This document shows positions 53,150 to 61,186 of a stretch of 64,000 nt of DNA, piece by piece (within the stretch, counting starts at the first letter, position 1; every line of letters starts with the position of its first letter). The notes below the pieces were generated by a model. It was not told where the DNA came from. It saw only the letters and a program-made list of their open reading frames with translations, and searched no databases. The position numbers were made by a program, and so were the translations under genes. Source of the DNA: DATAGF01 sp963813355 (GTDB lineage: Bacteria > Actinomycetota > Thermoleophilia > Miltoncostaeales > Miltoncostaeaceae); NCBI GenBank assembly GCA_963813355.1, contig CAWEYS010000013.1, positions 1 through 64,000 of the forward strand, written 5' to 3'.

Positions 53150-53940
53150 ATGTCCGACGCGGTCATCACCGATCGCCCCGTCACCGTCGCGCGCGACGGG
53201 CCGGTGGCGACCCTCGTGCTGAGCCGCCCCGAGCGGCGCAACCCGCTCTCCCACGAGACCATGACCGAGCTCACCGCGCGCCTGCGCGAGGCCGGCGACG
53301 ACCCCTCGGTGCGGGCGGTCGTCCTGGGCGCGCTCGGGCCCGGTGTTCTGCGCCGGGCCACGACCTGCGCGAGCTGTCCACCCGCGACCCGGCGGTCCAC
53401 GAGCGGGTGTTCGCGGCGTGCGCCGAGCTGATGCTGACGATCCACGCGCTGCCGCAGCCGGTCGTCGCCCGGGTCCAGGGGCTGGCGACGGCCGCCGGCT
53501 GCCAGCTCGCGGCGGCGTGCGACCTGGCGGTCGCGGCCGAGGCCGCCCGCTTCGGGAGCCCGGGCGTGAAGATCGGCCTCTTCTGCACGACCCCGATGGT
53601 CGAGGTGGCGCGGGTCGTGGGGCGGACGCGCGCGATGGAGATGCTGCTGACCGGCGAGCCGATCGACGCCCGGACCGCCGTGCACTGGGGCCTGGTCAAC
53701 CGGGTCGTCCCGCTCGAGCACCTCGACGACGCGGCCGCGGCGCTCGCCGCGACGGTCGCGGCGGCGAGCGGCGAGACGCTCGCCATCGGCAAGCGGGCCG
53801 TGCACGAGAACCTCGACCTGCCCCTCGAGGAGGCCTACCGCCACGCCAGCGCGGTCATGCGCCGCAACGCCGTCACCGACGACGCCCAGGAGGGCATCGC
53901 GGCCTTCCTGGACAAGCGCCCGCCTCACTGGAGCCGGTGA
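53150..53940 (+). CDS. Enoyl-CoA hydratase/isomerase, two close frame breaks
   Basis: About 262 residues from ATG 53150. Crotonase fold: ATLVLSRPERRNPLSHETMT; oxyanion-hole strand GPVFCAGHDLREL is split over three frames and is restored by removing one C near 53339 and one G near 53357; then VVARVQGLATAAGCQLAAAC (second oxyanion Gly), FGSPGVKIGLFCTTPMVEVA and LTGEPIDARTAVHWGLVNRV. The two extra bases 20 apart look like sequencing errors. Stop overlaps the phoU start. Confidence 0.88.
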
Positions 53941-54605
53941 GCCCCTCGCGCACCGATCCGGCCGCCGACTTCGCGGCCCTGAGGGAGGACCTGGGTGACC
54001 TGGCGACCCTCACGCTGTCGCAGGTCGAGCGGGCGATCGCGGGATGGGAGGACTCCGACCCGTCGGTCGCCGAGGCGGTCGCCGAGGGGGACCGCGAGAT
54101 CGACCTGCGCAGCGCGGCGCTCGAGGCGCGCATCCTCCAGCTCCATCAGAACTGGTCAACCTTCGCGAGCGACCTGCGCCTGCTCCACGTCGGCCTGATC
54201 GCCGCCGTCGCCCTCGAGCGGGTCGGCAACCTCGCCGTGTCGATCGCGCGCCTCGCCGGGTCGGCGCCGCCGCCCGAGACCGGGGCGGAGCGGGTGCGCG
54301 CGCTCATCGCGCGGATGGGCGAGACCGCCATCGACGCGCTCTCGCTCGCCGTCCAGGCGGTGGCCCGGGCCGACCAGGAGGCCGGCGACCAGGCCATGCG
54401 TGACGCCAGCCGCCTCAGCCCGATGCTCGACCAGGTGCTGTCGGCCGTCGCCCAGGCGCCGGGCGAGCCGGGCATGCGGGCGTGGTCGGCGGCCGCCGTG
54501 CTGGTCGCGCGCCACGTCGAGCGCGTGGCCAACAACGCCGCCGAGCTGGGCGCCCGGGTCCACTTCCTCGTCACCGGGGAGACGGCGCCGCCCGACGAGG
54601 AGTGA
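53937..54605 (+). CDS. phoU: PhoU-family phosphate uptake regulator
   Basis: 222 residues from GTG 53937 (GTGA overlap). Two three-helix PhoU repeats with the metal-binding acidic motifs: LGDLATLTLSQVERAIAGWE and EGDREIDLRSAALEARILQL in the first, VARHVERVANNAAELGARVH in the second (E/DxxxD form kept). PhoU links phosphate transport to a sensor kinase, but no pst genes are here, so it may be a second, stand-alone copy. Followed by a GDPD-type gene, also a phosphorus theme. Confidence 0.88.
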   Translation: MSPSRTDPAADFAALREDLGDLATLTLSQVERAIAGWEDSDPSVAEAVAEGDREIDLRSAALEARILQLHQNWSTFASDLRLLHVGLIAAVALERVGNLAVSIARLAGSAPPPETGAERVRALIARMGETAIDALSLAVQAVARADQEAGDQAMRDASRLSPMLDQVLSAVAQAPGEPGMRAWSAAAVLVARHVERVANNAAELGARVHFLVTGETAPPDEE

Positions 54606-55285
54606 CCGGCCGGGTCCTGCTGGTCGCCCACCGGGCGGGCAACGATCCCGCGACGGCCCGGGCCGCGGCGGAGGCGGGGGCGGACCTCGTCGAGGCCGAC
54701 GTCCACATGCGCCGGGGCCGGCTGGAGCTGCGCCACCCGCGCCGCCTCGGGCCGGTGCTCTGGGACCGCGAGGGGGTGGCGCTGGCGCGCGGGGCGCCTC
54801 AGGGGCTCGCGCCGGCCCTGGCCGCGATGGGGCCGCGGGCCGAGCCCCTCCTCGACCTGAAGGGCGGGCCGGCGCGGATGGCCGAGGCCGCGCTCGCCGC
54901 GGCGCGCGCGGCCCTCGGCGAGCGCCCGGTCACCGTCGCGTCGCGGCGCTGGGCGCTCCTCGACCGCCTCGAGGGGGCGCCCGGCGTCCGGCGGCTGCGC
55001 TCGGCGGCCTCTCCGCGCGAGGTGCGGGCGCTGATGCGGCTGGCCGCCGCCGGCCGCCTGGGCGACGGGGCGTGCGTGCGCGCCGACCTGCTCACGCCGG
55101 AGGTCGCGGACACGCTGCGCCGGGCGGCCCCGTTCCTCGGGACCTGGCCGGTGGCGGGCGCGCCCGAGGCGCGGCGGCTGACCGGCCTGGGGGCCACGGC
55201 GCTGATCGTCAACGACCTCGCCCTGGTGGCGAGGCTCGCCTCGGCCGGCGTCAGCTCAGGGCGCGGGCGGCCCGGATCGGGTTGA
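54602..55285 (+). CDS. Glycerophosphodiester phosphodiesterase-like protein
   Basis: 227 residues from GTG 54602 (overlaps phoU stop). VLLVAHRAGNDPATARAAAE and ADLVEADVHMRRGRLELRHP match the HR and EADV metal/catalytic strands of GDPD enzymes; EPLLDLKG follows as expected. The family's usual PENT segment is replaced, and the protein is shorter than most members, so activity is uncertain. It should release glycerol phosphate from deacylated lipids. Its end overlaps the convergent flippase-like gene by 35 bases. Confidence 0.75.
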   Translation: MTGRVLLVAHRAGNDPATARAAAEAGADLVEADVHMRRGRLELRHPRRLGPVLWDREGVALARGAPQGLAPALAAMGPRAEPLLDLKGGPARMAEAALAAARAALGERPVTVASRRWALLDRLEGAPGVRRLRSAASPREVRALMRLAAAGRLGDGACVRADLLTPEVADTLRRAAPFLGTWPVAGAPEARRLTGLGATALIVNDLALVARLASAGVSSGRGRPGSG

Positions 55286-56270
55286 GGCGCATCAGCACCA
55301 GCGCGACCCCGGCGCCGAGCAGCGACACGCCGAGCGCCGTCGCCTGGATGCCGAGGCTGAAGGCGAGCGCCGGCTCGGCGCTGAGCCCGTAGGTCGCCAC
55401 CAGGGCCGGCACCATCGCCGCATCCCGGACGCCCACCCCTCCCGGCGAGATCGCGACGACGCCGGACAGCACCATGAGGGCGAACACGAGCAGCGCCGCC
55501 TCGGCGGGCATGCCGAAGGCGTGCAGCAGGGCCGCCAGGCTGACGACGCGGCCGCAGATCGCCACGAGCTGCAGGCCGACGGCCGCGGCGGCGTCGCGCC
55601 GCCGGGTGAGCAGCGCGGCCCCCTCGCCGAGGCCGAGCACGACCTTCGCGAGGCGCTCGGGCAGCAGCCGCGCGACCCGGCCGAGGCCCACGCGGGAGGC
55701 GACCAGCAGCGCGACGAGCAGCCCCGCCAGCGTCCCCGCGGCGAGCCAGCGCAGCCCGCCGAGGCCGTCGGGCAGCGGCATGACCATCGCCGCGATCGCG
55801 ACCACCACGAAGGTGACGAGCCCGTCCACGACCTTCCAGGCGCCCACGCTGCCGGCGATGCGGAGGCCGCCCCCGGCTGCCGCGGCGGGGTGGCGGCGGA
55901 TGGCGGCGTAGCGCACGACGTGGCCGAGCTGGGCCGGCAGCACCTCGCCGGCGCCGTGCCCGATCCAGTGGGCGCTCTGCACGTGGCGGCGCTCGACGCC
56001 GCGCATGCCCCCGGCCCGCAGGCCGACGCCCCAGACCAGCCCCGACGCGATCTGCCCGGCCGCGTAGACGACGGCCGACACGACGACCCAGGGCCAGCTC
56101 ACGGCCGCGAAGGCGTCGGCGAGCGCGCCCGGCTGGATCGCGTGCGCCGCGCCCCAGCAGGCCAGGGCCAGCAGGGCCACCGCCCCGGCGACGACCAGCG
56201 AGCGACGGACGCGCGGGCGCCGGATGGCCGCCGTCAGGTGGCGCGCGGGGGAGGGGGTGGGGAGGGGCAC
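55251..56270 (-). CDS. Flippase-like membrane protein (LPG synthase TM-domain family)
   Basis: 339 residues with about eight membrane helices. The family motif ISPGGVGVRDAAMVPALVAT and QLGHVVRYAAIRRH, VGAWKVVDGLVTFVVVAIAA identify the UPF0104/LPG-synthase N-terminal type. There is no aminoacyl-transferase domain, so it is a lipid-flippase-like protein only. Substrate unknown. Confidence 0.83.
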   Translation of the reverse strand: MPLPTPSPARHLTAAIRRPRVRRSLVVAGAVALLALACWGAAHAIQPGALADAFAAVSWPWVVVSAVVYAAGQIASGLVWGVGLRAGGMRGVERRHVQSAHWIGHGAGEVLPAQLGHVVRYAAIRRHPAAAAGGGLRIAGSVGAWKVVDGLVTFVVVAIAAMVMPLPDGLGGLRWLAAGTLAGLLVALLVASRVGLGRVARLLPERLAKVVLGLGEGAALLTRRRDAAAAVGLQLVAICGRVVSLAALLHAFGMPAEAALLVFALMVLSGVVAISPGGVGVRDAAMVPALVATYGLSAEPALAFSLGIQATALGVSLLGAGVALVLMRLNPIRAARALS

Positions 56271-56343
56271 CCGCCCAGCAGGAAAGCGTAGGGACGGCCC
56301 GTCCGCAAGGTCGGCTGTCCCCGGCCGCTTCGGGGAGTTCGGG

Positions 56344-56996
56344 CTACCGGGCGGGCGCCGGCGCGGCCCGCGGCTGGCGCTGCGGGGCGGCGACCAGGGC
56401 GTGGTAGAGCAGCACCATCCCCGGGATCTGGGCGAGGTGGTAGAGCGAGGTCGGGTCCAGCCCGACCAGCTCGGTGACGTCGGACGGGAGGGCCCGCGCC
56501 CCGGCCGCGGCGCCGCTCGCGAGGATCGCGACGATCACGGGCACCGCCAGCGGGTGGTGGTCGCGCAGCGCGCGGCCCCACAGCGCCAGGATCGCGATCA
56601 TCGTGATCCCCTCGCAGGCGAGGATCGCGTTCACCCCCGCGTAGCCGGCGATCGCCAGCGCCGCGTAGGCGATGAGGCCCGACGGAGCGGAGCACCCAGA
56701 AGACGCGCCCGCGGCCCGGGCCGAGGACCTCGACGACGCTGGCCGCGAGCAGGTAGGAGACCGCGACCACGACCATCGATGCTGATGACCGCCCAGCTCG
56801 GGCCGGCCCAGGTGTCCGAGTAGGTGACGACGCCGTGGTGGACGGCCCCCGCGAGCGCCGCGGCGCCGACCCACCAGAACGTGAGGCGCCAGTAGCGGTG
56901 CACGCCCGGGGTCCGCTGGAGCAGCACCGCGAGGGCGATGACGACGATCCCGAGCGCGAGGTCGGTGAGCGAGAGCGCCGGCTCCGAGAGGCCCAT
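56344..56996 (-). CDS. Seven-helix membrane protein, two frame breaks
   Basis: About 217 residues from ATG 56996. LTDLALGIVVIALAVLLQRT, FWWVGAAALAGAVHHGVVTY, then in a second frame MVVVAVSYLLAASVVEVLGP and in a third LIAYAALAIAGYAGVNAILA to the end. Removing one G near 56777 and one near 56691 joins all three. A conserved His (VHHGVVTY) and Tyr-Ser-Asp stand out. No family that I can name with certainty. Confidence 0.65.
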
Positions 56997-57037
56997 CGCG
57001 AGAACGGTAGCGCGTCCGCGCTCGCGCTGGCTCCCCG

Positions 57038-57066
57038 TTGCAAAGACTATGTATTTGACCTATAGT
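57038..57066 (+). promoter_or_regulatory. Sigma-70-type promoter of the padR gene
   Basis: TTGCAA (57038-57043), 17 bases, TATAGT (57061-57066): near-consensus -35 and -10 in an AT-rich island of the GC-rich background. The transcript would begin around 57073, next to the ATG at 57075. Confidence 0.7.
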
Positions 57067-57166
57067 GCGCCGCCATGAGCCCCCCCACCACCGCAGAGGC
57101 CCGCGGCCCGGCCACGCGAGGCGCCGGGCGCGCACCCGCCGGAGCCCCGCCCCGGGGCAGTGGGAG

Positions 57167-57508
57167 GTGCGCGCGCGCGTCGAGCGCTTCGTCGAGCCCG
57201 CCCTCCTGCTGCTGCTCTCCGAGCGACCGATGCACGGCTACGAGCTCCTCGAGCTGCTGCCGGACATCGCGCGCGAGGAGCGGCGCGTGGACCTCGGCAA
57301 CCTCTACCGGCTGCTGCGGTCGCTGGAGGAGGAGGGGATCGTCGACTCCGAGTGGGACGAGAGCCTGCCCGGGCCGGCGAAGCGGGTGTACCGGCTCACC
57401 GACTCGGGGCGCGAGCTGCTGGCGCGCTGGGCCGACGCCCTGGGCGAGGCCCGCGACGTCATCACCGCGTTCATCGACCGCTACCGAGGAGAGGGGGTGA
57501 CGACATGA
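57167..57508 (+). CDS. PadR-family transcriptional regulator
   Basis: About 113 residues from GTG 57167 (GGGAG four bases upstream). Winged helix: FVEPALLLLLSERPMHGYEL, LGNLYRLLRSLEEEGIVDSE, AKRVYRLTDSGRELLARWAD. The promoter upstream would start transcription at an ATG (57075) in another frame whose codons run to about 57160; a single-base error there would give a longer protein with a low-complexity N-terminus. The start is therefore uncertain. Coupled to the next small gene. Confidence 0.82.
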   Translation: MRARVERFVEPALLLLLSERPMHGYELLELLPDIAREERRVDLGNLYRLLRSLEEEGIVDSEWDESLPGPAKRVYRLTDSGRELLARWADALGEARDVITAFIDRYRGEGVTT

Positions 57509-57705
57509 CGCACAGACGACACCGCCGCGGTGGCCGCTGCGGGCCGCCCATCGGCCGCGGCAGGTTCAACCGCGAGGCGTGGCTCGAGCGGCTGGAGCGA
57601 TACCAGCGCGACCTGGAGCAGGAGACGGCCGACGTGGCCGACCTGATCCGGCGCCTGAAGGACGCCCCGCCGACGGCCGAGACCACGGCCCCGACCACCG
57701 TGTAG
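57505..57705 (+). CDS. Small PadR-partner protein with coiled coil
   Basis: 66 residues; ATG overlaps the padR stop (ATGA). Arg-rich start (THRRHRRGGRCGPP), then a charged helix WLERLERYQRDLEQETADVA likely to form a coiled coil. Such short genes often accompany padR genes; a role as co-regulator is inference. Confidence 0.6.
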   Translation: MTHRRHRRGGRCGPPIGRGRFNREAWLERLERYQRDLEQETADVADLIRRLKDAPPTAETTAPTTV

Positions 57706-57722
57706 GGGCCAGGACCTCGGGG

Positions 57723-58412
57723 CTATGCGGGGGCTGTGGGCCCCCGCAGCACCGAGACGCCCGAGTGGCCCGGGTCGCCGTCGGCGCTCTCGACCGAGAC
57801 GTCGACGAAGCGGAAGTCGGTCACGTCGACCGGGAGCGGCACGGTGACCTCCGCCGCGCCCGAGGCGGGCACGCGGAACGAGCCGAGCGACAGCAGGCGC
57901 TCCGGCCCGTCGAGCAGCCAGAGCTCGTAGTAGGCCCCCGGCCCGCTCGGGGCGAGGCCGCTCACCCGCACCCGCAACCCGCCGTCGTCGGCGGACACGA
58001 CACGGGCCTGGCCCGCCGCCGCGGACCCGCCCTCGCCGACCCGGGCGAGCGCGATGGCCGGCCCGCCGCCGCCGCCGCCGTCGCCCCCGAAGACGAGGGC
58101 GCCGATGCCCACCCCCGCCGCCAGCAGGGCGAGGCACGCGGCGACGGCGGCGGCCGGCCACCACGCCCGCCGCGGCCGGGGCCGCTCGGGCGCGGGCGCG
58201 GCGGGGAGCGGGGGCAGGTCGGGCAGGGGCGGGACCCGTCCCGGCTCCCAGGCCTCGGGCGGCAGCGCCTCGAGGCCGGCGACGATCGGGCGCATGCGCT
58301 CGACCTCGCGACGGAATCCGGCGTCCTCGCCCATCCGGCGCTCGAGGGCCGCGCGCTCCTCCGGCGACGACTCGCCCAGCAGGTAGGCGACGATGTCGGC
58401 GTCGCTGCTCAC
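57723..58412 (-). CDS. Anti-sigma factor (RskA-like)
   Basis: 229 residues from GTG 58412. The N-terminal sigma-binding part is short (DADIVAYLLGESSPEERAAL, VERMRPIVAGLEALP) and lacks the zinc HxxxCxxC. One membrane helix (WWPAAAVAACLALLAAGVGI), then an extracytoplasmic RskA-type beta domain (YYELWLLDGPERLLSLGSFR, VDVSVESADGDPGHSGVSVL). It overlaps the sigma gene by four bases and should hold that sigma factor at the membrane until a signal triggers its release. Confidence 0.9.
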   Translation of the reverse strand: MSSDADIVAYLLGESSPEERAALERRMGEDAGFRREVERMRPIVAGLEALPPEAWEPGRVPPLPDLPPLPAAPAPERPRPRRAWWPAAAVAACLALLAAGVGIGALVFGGDGGGGGGPAIALARVGEGGSAAAGQARVVSADDGGLRVRVSGLAPSGPGAYYELWLLDGPERLLSLGSFRVPASGAAEVTVPLPVDVTDFRFVDVSVESADGDPGHSGVSVLRGPTAPA

Positions 58413-58984
58413 GCGCCCTCCTCGTCGACCATCGCGCGCAGGCGGCGCAGCCCGCGGACCATGTGGGTCTTCACCGTCCCGAGGGGGACGCCGGTGCGCG
58501 CGGCGATCTCCGTCTGGCTCAGGCCGTCATGGAACCGCATGCGCAGGACGGCCGCCTCGTGCTCGGGCAGCCGGCCGAGCCGCATCGCCATGCCCCAGCG
58601 CTCCACGACGGCGTCCGGCGAGGTCTCGGGATCCTGCTCGGGCTCGCGCGCGGCCAGGGCCCCGGGCGCCTGCGGGTCGCGCGGCTCGGGCACCCGCTTG
58701 CGCAGGTGGTCGATCGCCCGGCTGCGGGCGATCAGCAGGATCCACGTCCCGAGCGTCGCGCGGGCCGGGTCGAACGAGGGCCCCCGCCGCCAGACCTCGA
58801 GGAACACCTCCTGGTGCACGTCCTCGGCGCTCCCGGGGTCGCCCAGGGTCCGCCGCAGGTAGCCGAGCACCGCCCCGCCGTAGTCGCGGTGGGCCTGGGC
58901 GAGCGCGTCGGGGTCTCCCCGGCGCAGGCCGGCGACGAGGCGGTCGTCGGCGCTGGGGCGGCGGCCCGGACGCCGCCCCATCAT
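58409..58984 (-). CDS. ECF sigma factor (SigK-like)
   Basis: 191 residues from ATG 58984 (an upstream GTG at 59038 would add an unlikely tail). Region 2: VLGYLRRTLGDPGSAEDVHQ, EVFLEVWRRGPSFDPARATL, TWILLIARSRAIDHLRKRVP. Region 4: LPEHEAAVLRMRFHDGLSQT, EIAARTGVPLGTVKTHMVRG. Partner of the overlapping anti-sigma gene. Target promoters unknown. Confidence 0.92.
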   Translation of the reverse strand: MMGRRPGRRPSADDRLVAGLRRGDPDALAQAHRDYGGAVLGYLRRTLGDPGSAEDVHQEVFLEVWRRGPSFDPARATLGTWILLIARSRAIDHLRKRVPEPRDPQAPGALAAREPEQDPETSPDAVVERWGMAMRLGRLPEHEAAVLRMRFHDGLSQTEIAARTGVPLGTVKTHMVRGLRRLRAMVDEEGA

Positions 58985-59161
58985 CGCCCCGGGCCCCAGG
59001 GCGCAGGCGGGAGCGCGTATGGCGGGAGTGACCGACACCTCGAATCCAGGTACGCGCGAGGCACACGCGACGGATGAGTCATCCGATCGCCGCGCTCACC
59101 TCGGACATCCGGGGTCACCCATCGCAGGAGGACACCCTCCCTGCCGCCGGCGCCCCGGCGC

Positions 59162-60621
59162 TCACCCGCCCACCGCCGCGCGCGCGATCCCCCGGACCAT
59201 CCCGCGGAACACGAGTCCGTGGAGCGGCCAGACGGAGTACCAGTAGAGGCGCCCCAGGATGCCGACGGGATCGAAGACCGCCGTCTGGCGGATGACCGAC
59301 CCGCCGTCGGCGGGCTCCACCTCGAACTGCAGCCACGCGCGGCCGGGCAGCGTCATCTCGGCCGACAGGCGCAGCCGCCGGTTCGGCTCCACCTCCTCGA
59401 CCCGCCAGAAGTCGACCGTGTCGCCGGGCAGCAGCCGCTCGGGGTCGCGCCGGCCGCGGCGGGCTCCGGCGCCGCCGCAGGGCAGGTCGAGAAGCCCGCG
59501 CAGCCGCCAGAGCGCATCGCCGTAGTACCAGCCCTGGCGCCCGCCGATGCGGCGGATCGGCGCGAACGCGGCCTCAGGCGGCACGGGCACCCGGGCCGTC
59601 CGCGAGTCGACCAGGCGCGAGCCGACCGACGCGCCGCCGAAGGCTCGCGGCCCGGGACCGGACGACAGGGCATCTGACCAGCGCGTCGCCGCGAACTCCC
59701 GGTCCTCGTTGACCAGCGCCCGCGCGATCGCCTCGCGCGCGCCGCGCGGCCGCACCCGGAAGAGCTCGAGCGGCCGCGGGGTCGCGCACGACGGTCTCGT
59801 TGCGCAGCCCCTCCACCAGCTCCCGCCCGACGCGGGCGTACACCGGCGTGACGAGCCCGAGCCACAGGCTCGACAGGCGGGTCGAGAGCACCGGCACCGG
59901 GATCATGGCGCGGCGCAGGCCGCGCTGACGGGCGTACTCGCGCATGAGGTCGCCGTAGGAGACGCGGTCGGCGCCGCCGATCTCCACGACCCGGCCGCCC
60001 TCGAGGTCCAGGTCCGCCGCCTCGGCGAGGTACTCGAGCACGTCCTCGATCGCGATCGGCTGGGTCAGGGTGCCGACCCAGCGCGGGGTGACCATGACCG
60101 GCAGGCGGTCCACCAGCGCGCGGACCATCTCGAACGACGTGCTCCCGGAGCCGATGACGATCGAGGCGCGCAGCTCGAGCGTCGCCACCCCCGACCCCGC
60201 CAGGACCCGCCCGACCTCCTGGCGGCTCGCCAGGTGGCCCGACAGGTCCGCGCCGTGGCCCAGCCCGCCGAGGTAGACGATCCGCCGCACCCCGGCGGCC
60301 CGCGCCGCCGCGCCGAACGCCTCCGCCCCGCGACGGTCGGCCTCGCGGTAGTCCGTGCCCGAGGCCATCGAGTGGACCAGGTAGTACGCGGTGTCGACCC
60401 CCGCGAGGGCCGCGCCGGAGCGACGCCGGCTCCTTCACGTCGCCGCGCACGACGTCGGTCGAGGGCGCGACCTGCGCGGCCAGCTGGCCGGGCCGGCGGG
60501 TCATCAGGCGCAGGCGCCGGCCGTCGCGCTCCAGGCGCGCCCGCAGCCGTCCGCCGACGTAGCCGGTCGCGCCGGTGAGGAGGATCAGGGGCGGAGCGGA
60601 CGGATCCTCGGCGCCGGGCAT
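59162..60621 (-). CDS. SDR-family epimerase-like protein with DUF2867 domain, two frame breaks
   Basis: About 485 residues from ATG 60621. NAD(P)-binding N-terminus PPLILLTGATGYVGGRLRAR, RLMTRRPGQLAAQVAPSTDV; then GVRRIVYLGGLGHGADLSGH, ASIVIGSGSTSFEMVRALVD, VEIGGADRVSYGDLMREYAR. The C-terminal DUF2867 part has GGRQGWYYGDALWRLRGLLD and LPGDTVDFWRVEEVEPNRRL. Frames are joined by removing one G near 60430 and one C near 59777. The order is that of the YbjT/NmrA-like group. Substrate unknown. Confidence 0.85.
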
Positions 60622-60674
60622 TCCCCCCAGGCTAACCTCGCGCGGCGCGTGGATGCGGGGGATCGGGAGGCCGG

Positions 60675-61139
60675 GTGAGGGACGCGATGGCGGTGGCGGT
60701 GCGCGGCGCCGCGGCGGGCGCGACCGCCGCGTGCGCCTGGGCGGCGCTCGAGCCCCTGGCGGGGCGGGCCCTGCGCACGGGCGGGTTCGGCGACGTCCGC
60801 CTGCTGGGGAGGCTGGTGCCGGGGGCCGGCGAGCGCTGGCCGCTCGCGGGCGCGCTGGTCCACGCCGCCAACGGCGCGGCCTTCGGCGCGGTCTTCGCGC
60901 TCGCGGGCGGGCGGGGTCCGCGGGCCGGACTCGCCTGGGCCGGCGTCGAGGCCGTGGCGACGTGGCCGGGGATGGCCCTGATCGACCGGGTTCACCCGGA
61001 CCGCCGCTCCGGGCGCTGGCCGCCCCTGGCGACGAACCCGCGCGTGATGGCCCAGGAGGCGGCCATGCACGCCCTCTTCGGGCTCGTGCTGGGGCTGCTG
61101 GTTCCCGCAGAACCACTCCCGCGGGGAGGGCGCGACTAG
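60675..61139 (+). CDS. Small membrane protein, unknown
   Basis: 154 residues from GTG 60675, divergent from the SDR gene. Hydrophobic segments ALVHAANGAAFGAVFALAGG, AGLAWAGVEAVATWPGMALI and HALFGLVLGLLVPAEP suggest three to four helices. Rich in Ala and Gly. No family recognised. Confidence 0.6.
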   Translation: MRDAMAVAVRGAAAGATAACAWAALEPLAGRALRTGGFGDVRLLGRLVPGAGERWPLAGALVHAANGAAFGAVFALAGGRGPRAGLAWAGVEAVATWPGMALIDRVHPDRRSGRWPPLATNPRVMAQEAAMHALFGLVLGLLVPAEPLPRGGRD

Positions 61140-61186
61140 CCGAAGGGGGCGCGGCCCCCGGAGGGCCGTGCCCTCACAGTAGGCGG

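Noticed and set aside
61145..61176. Two GC-rich mini-hairpins before the copper oxidase gene as a terminator
   Set aside because: Stems are only six bases and expected often by chance in this composition.
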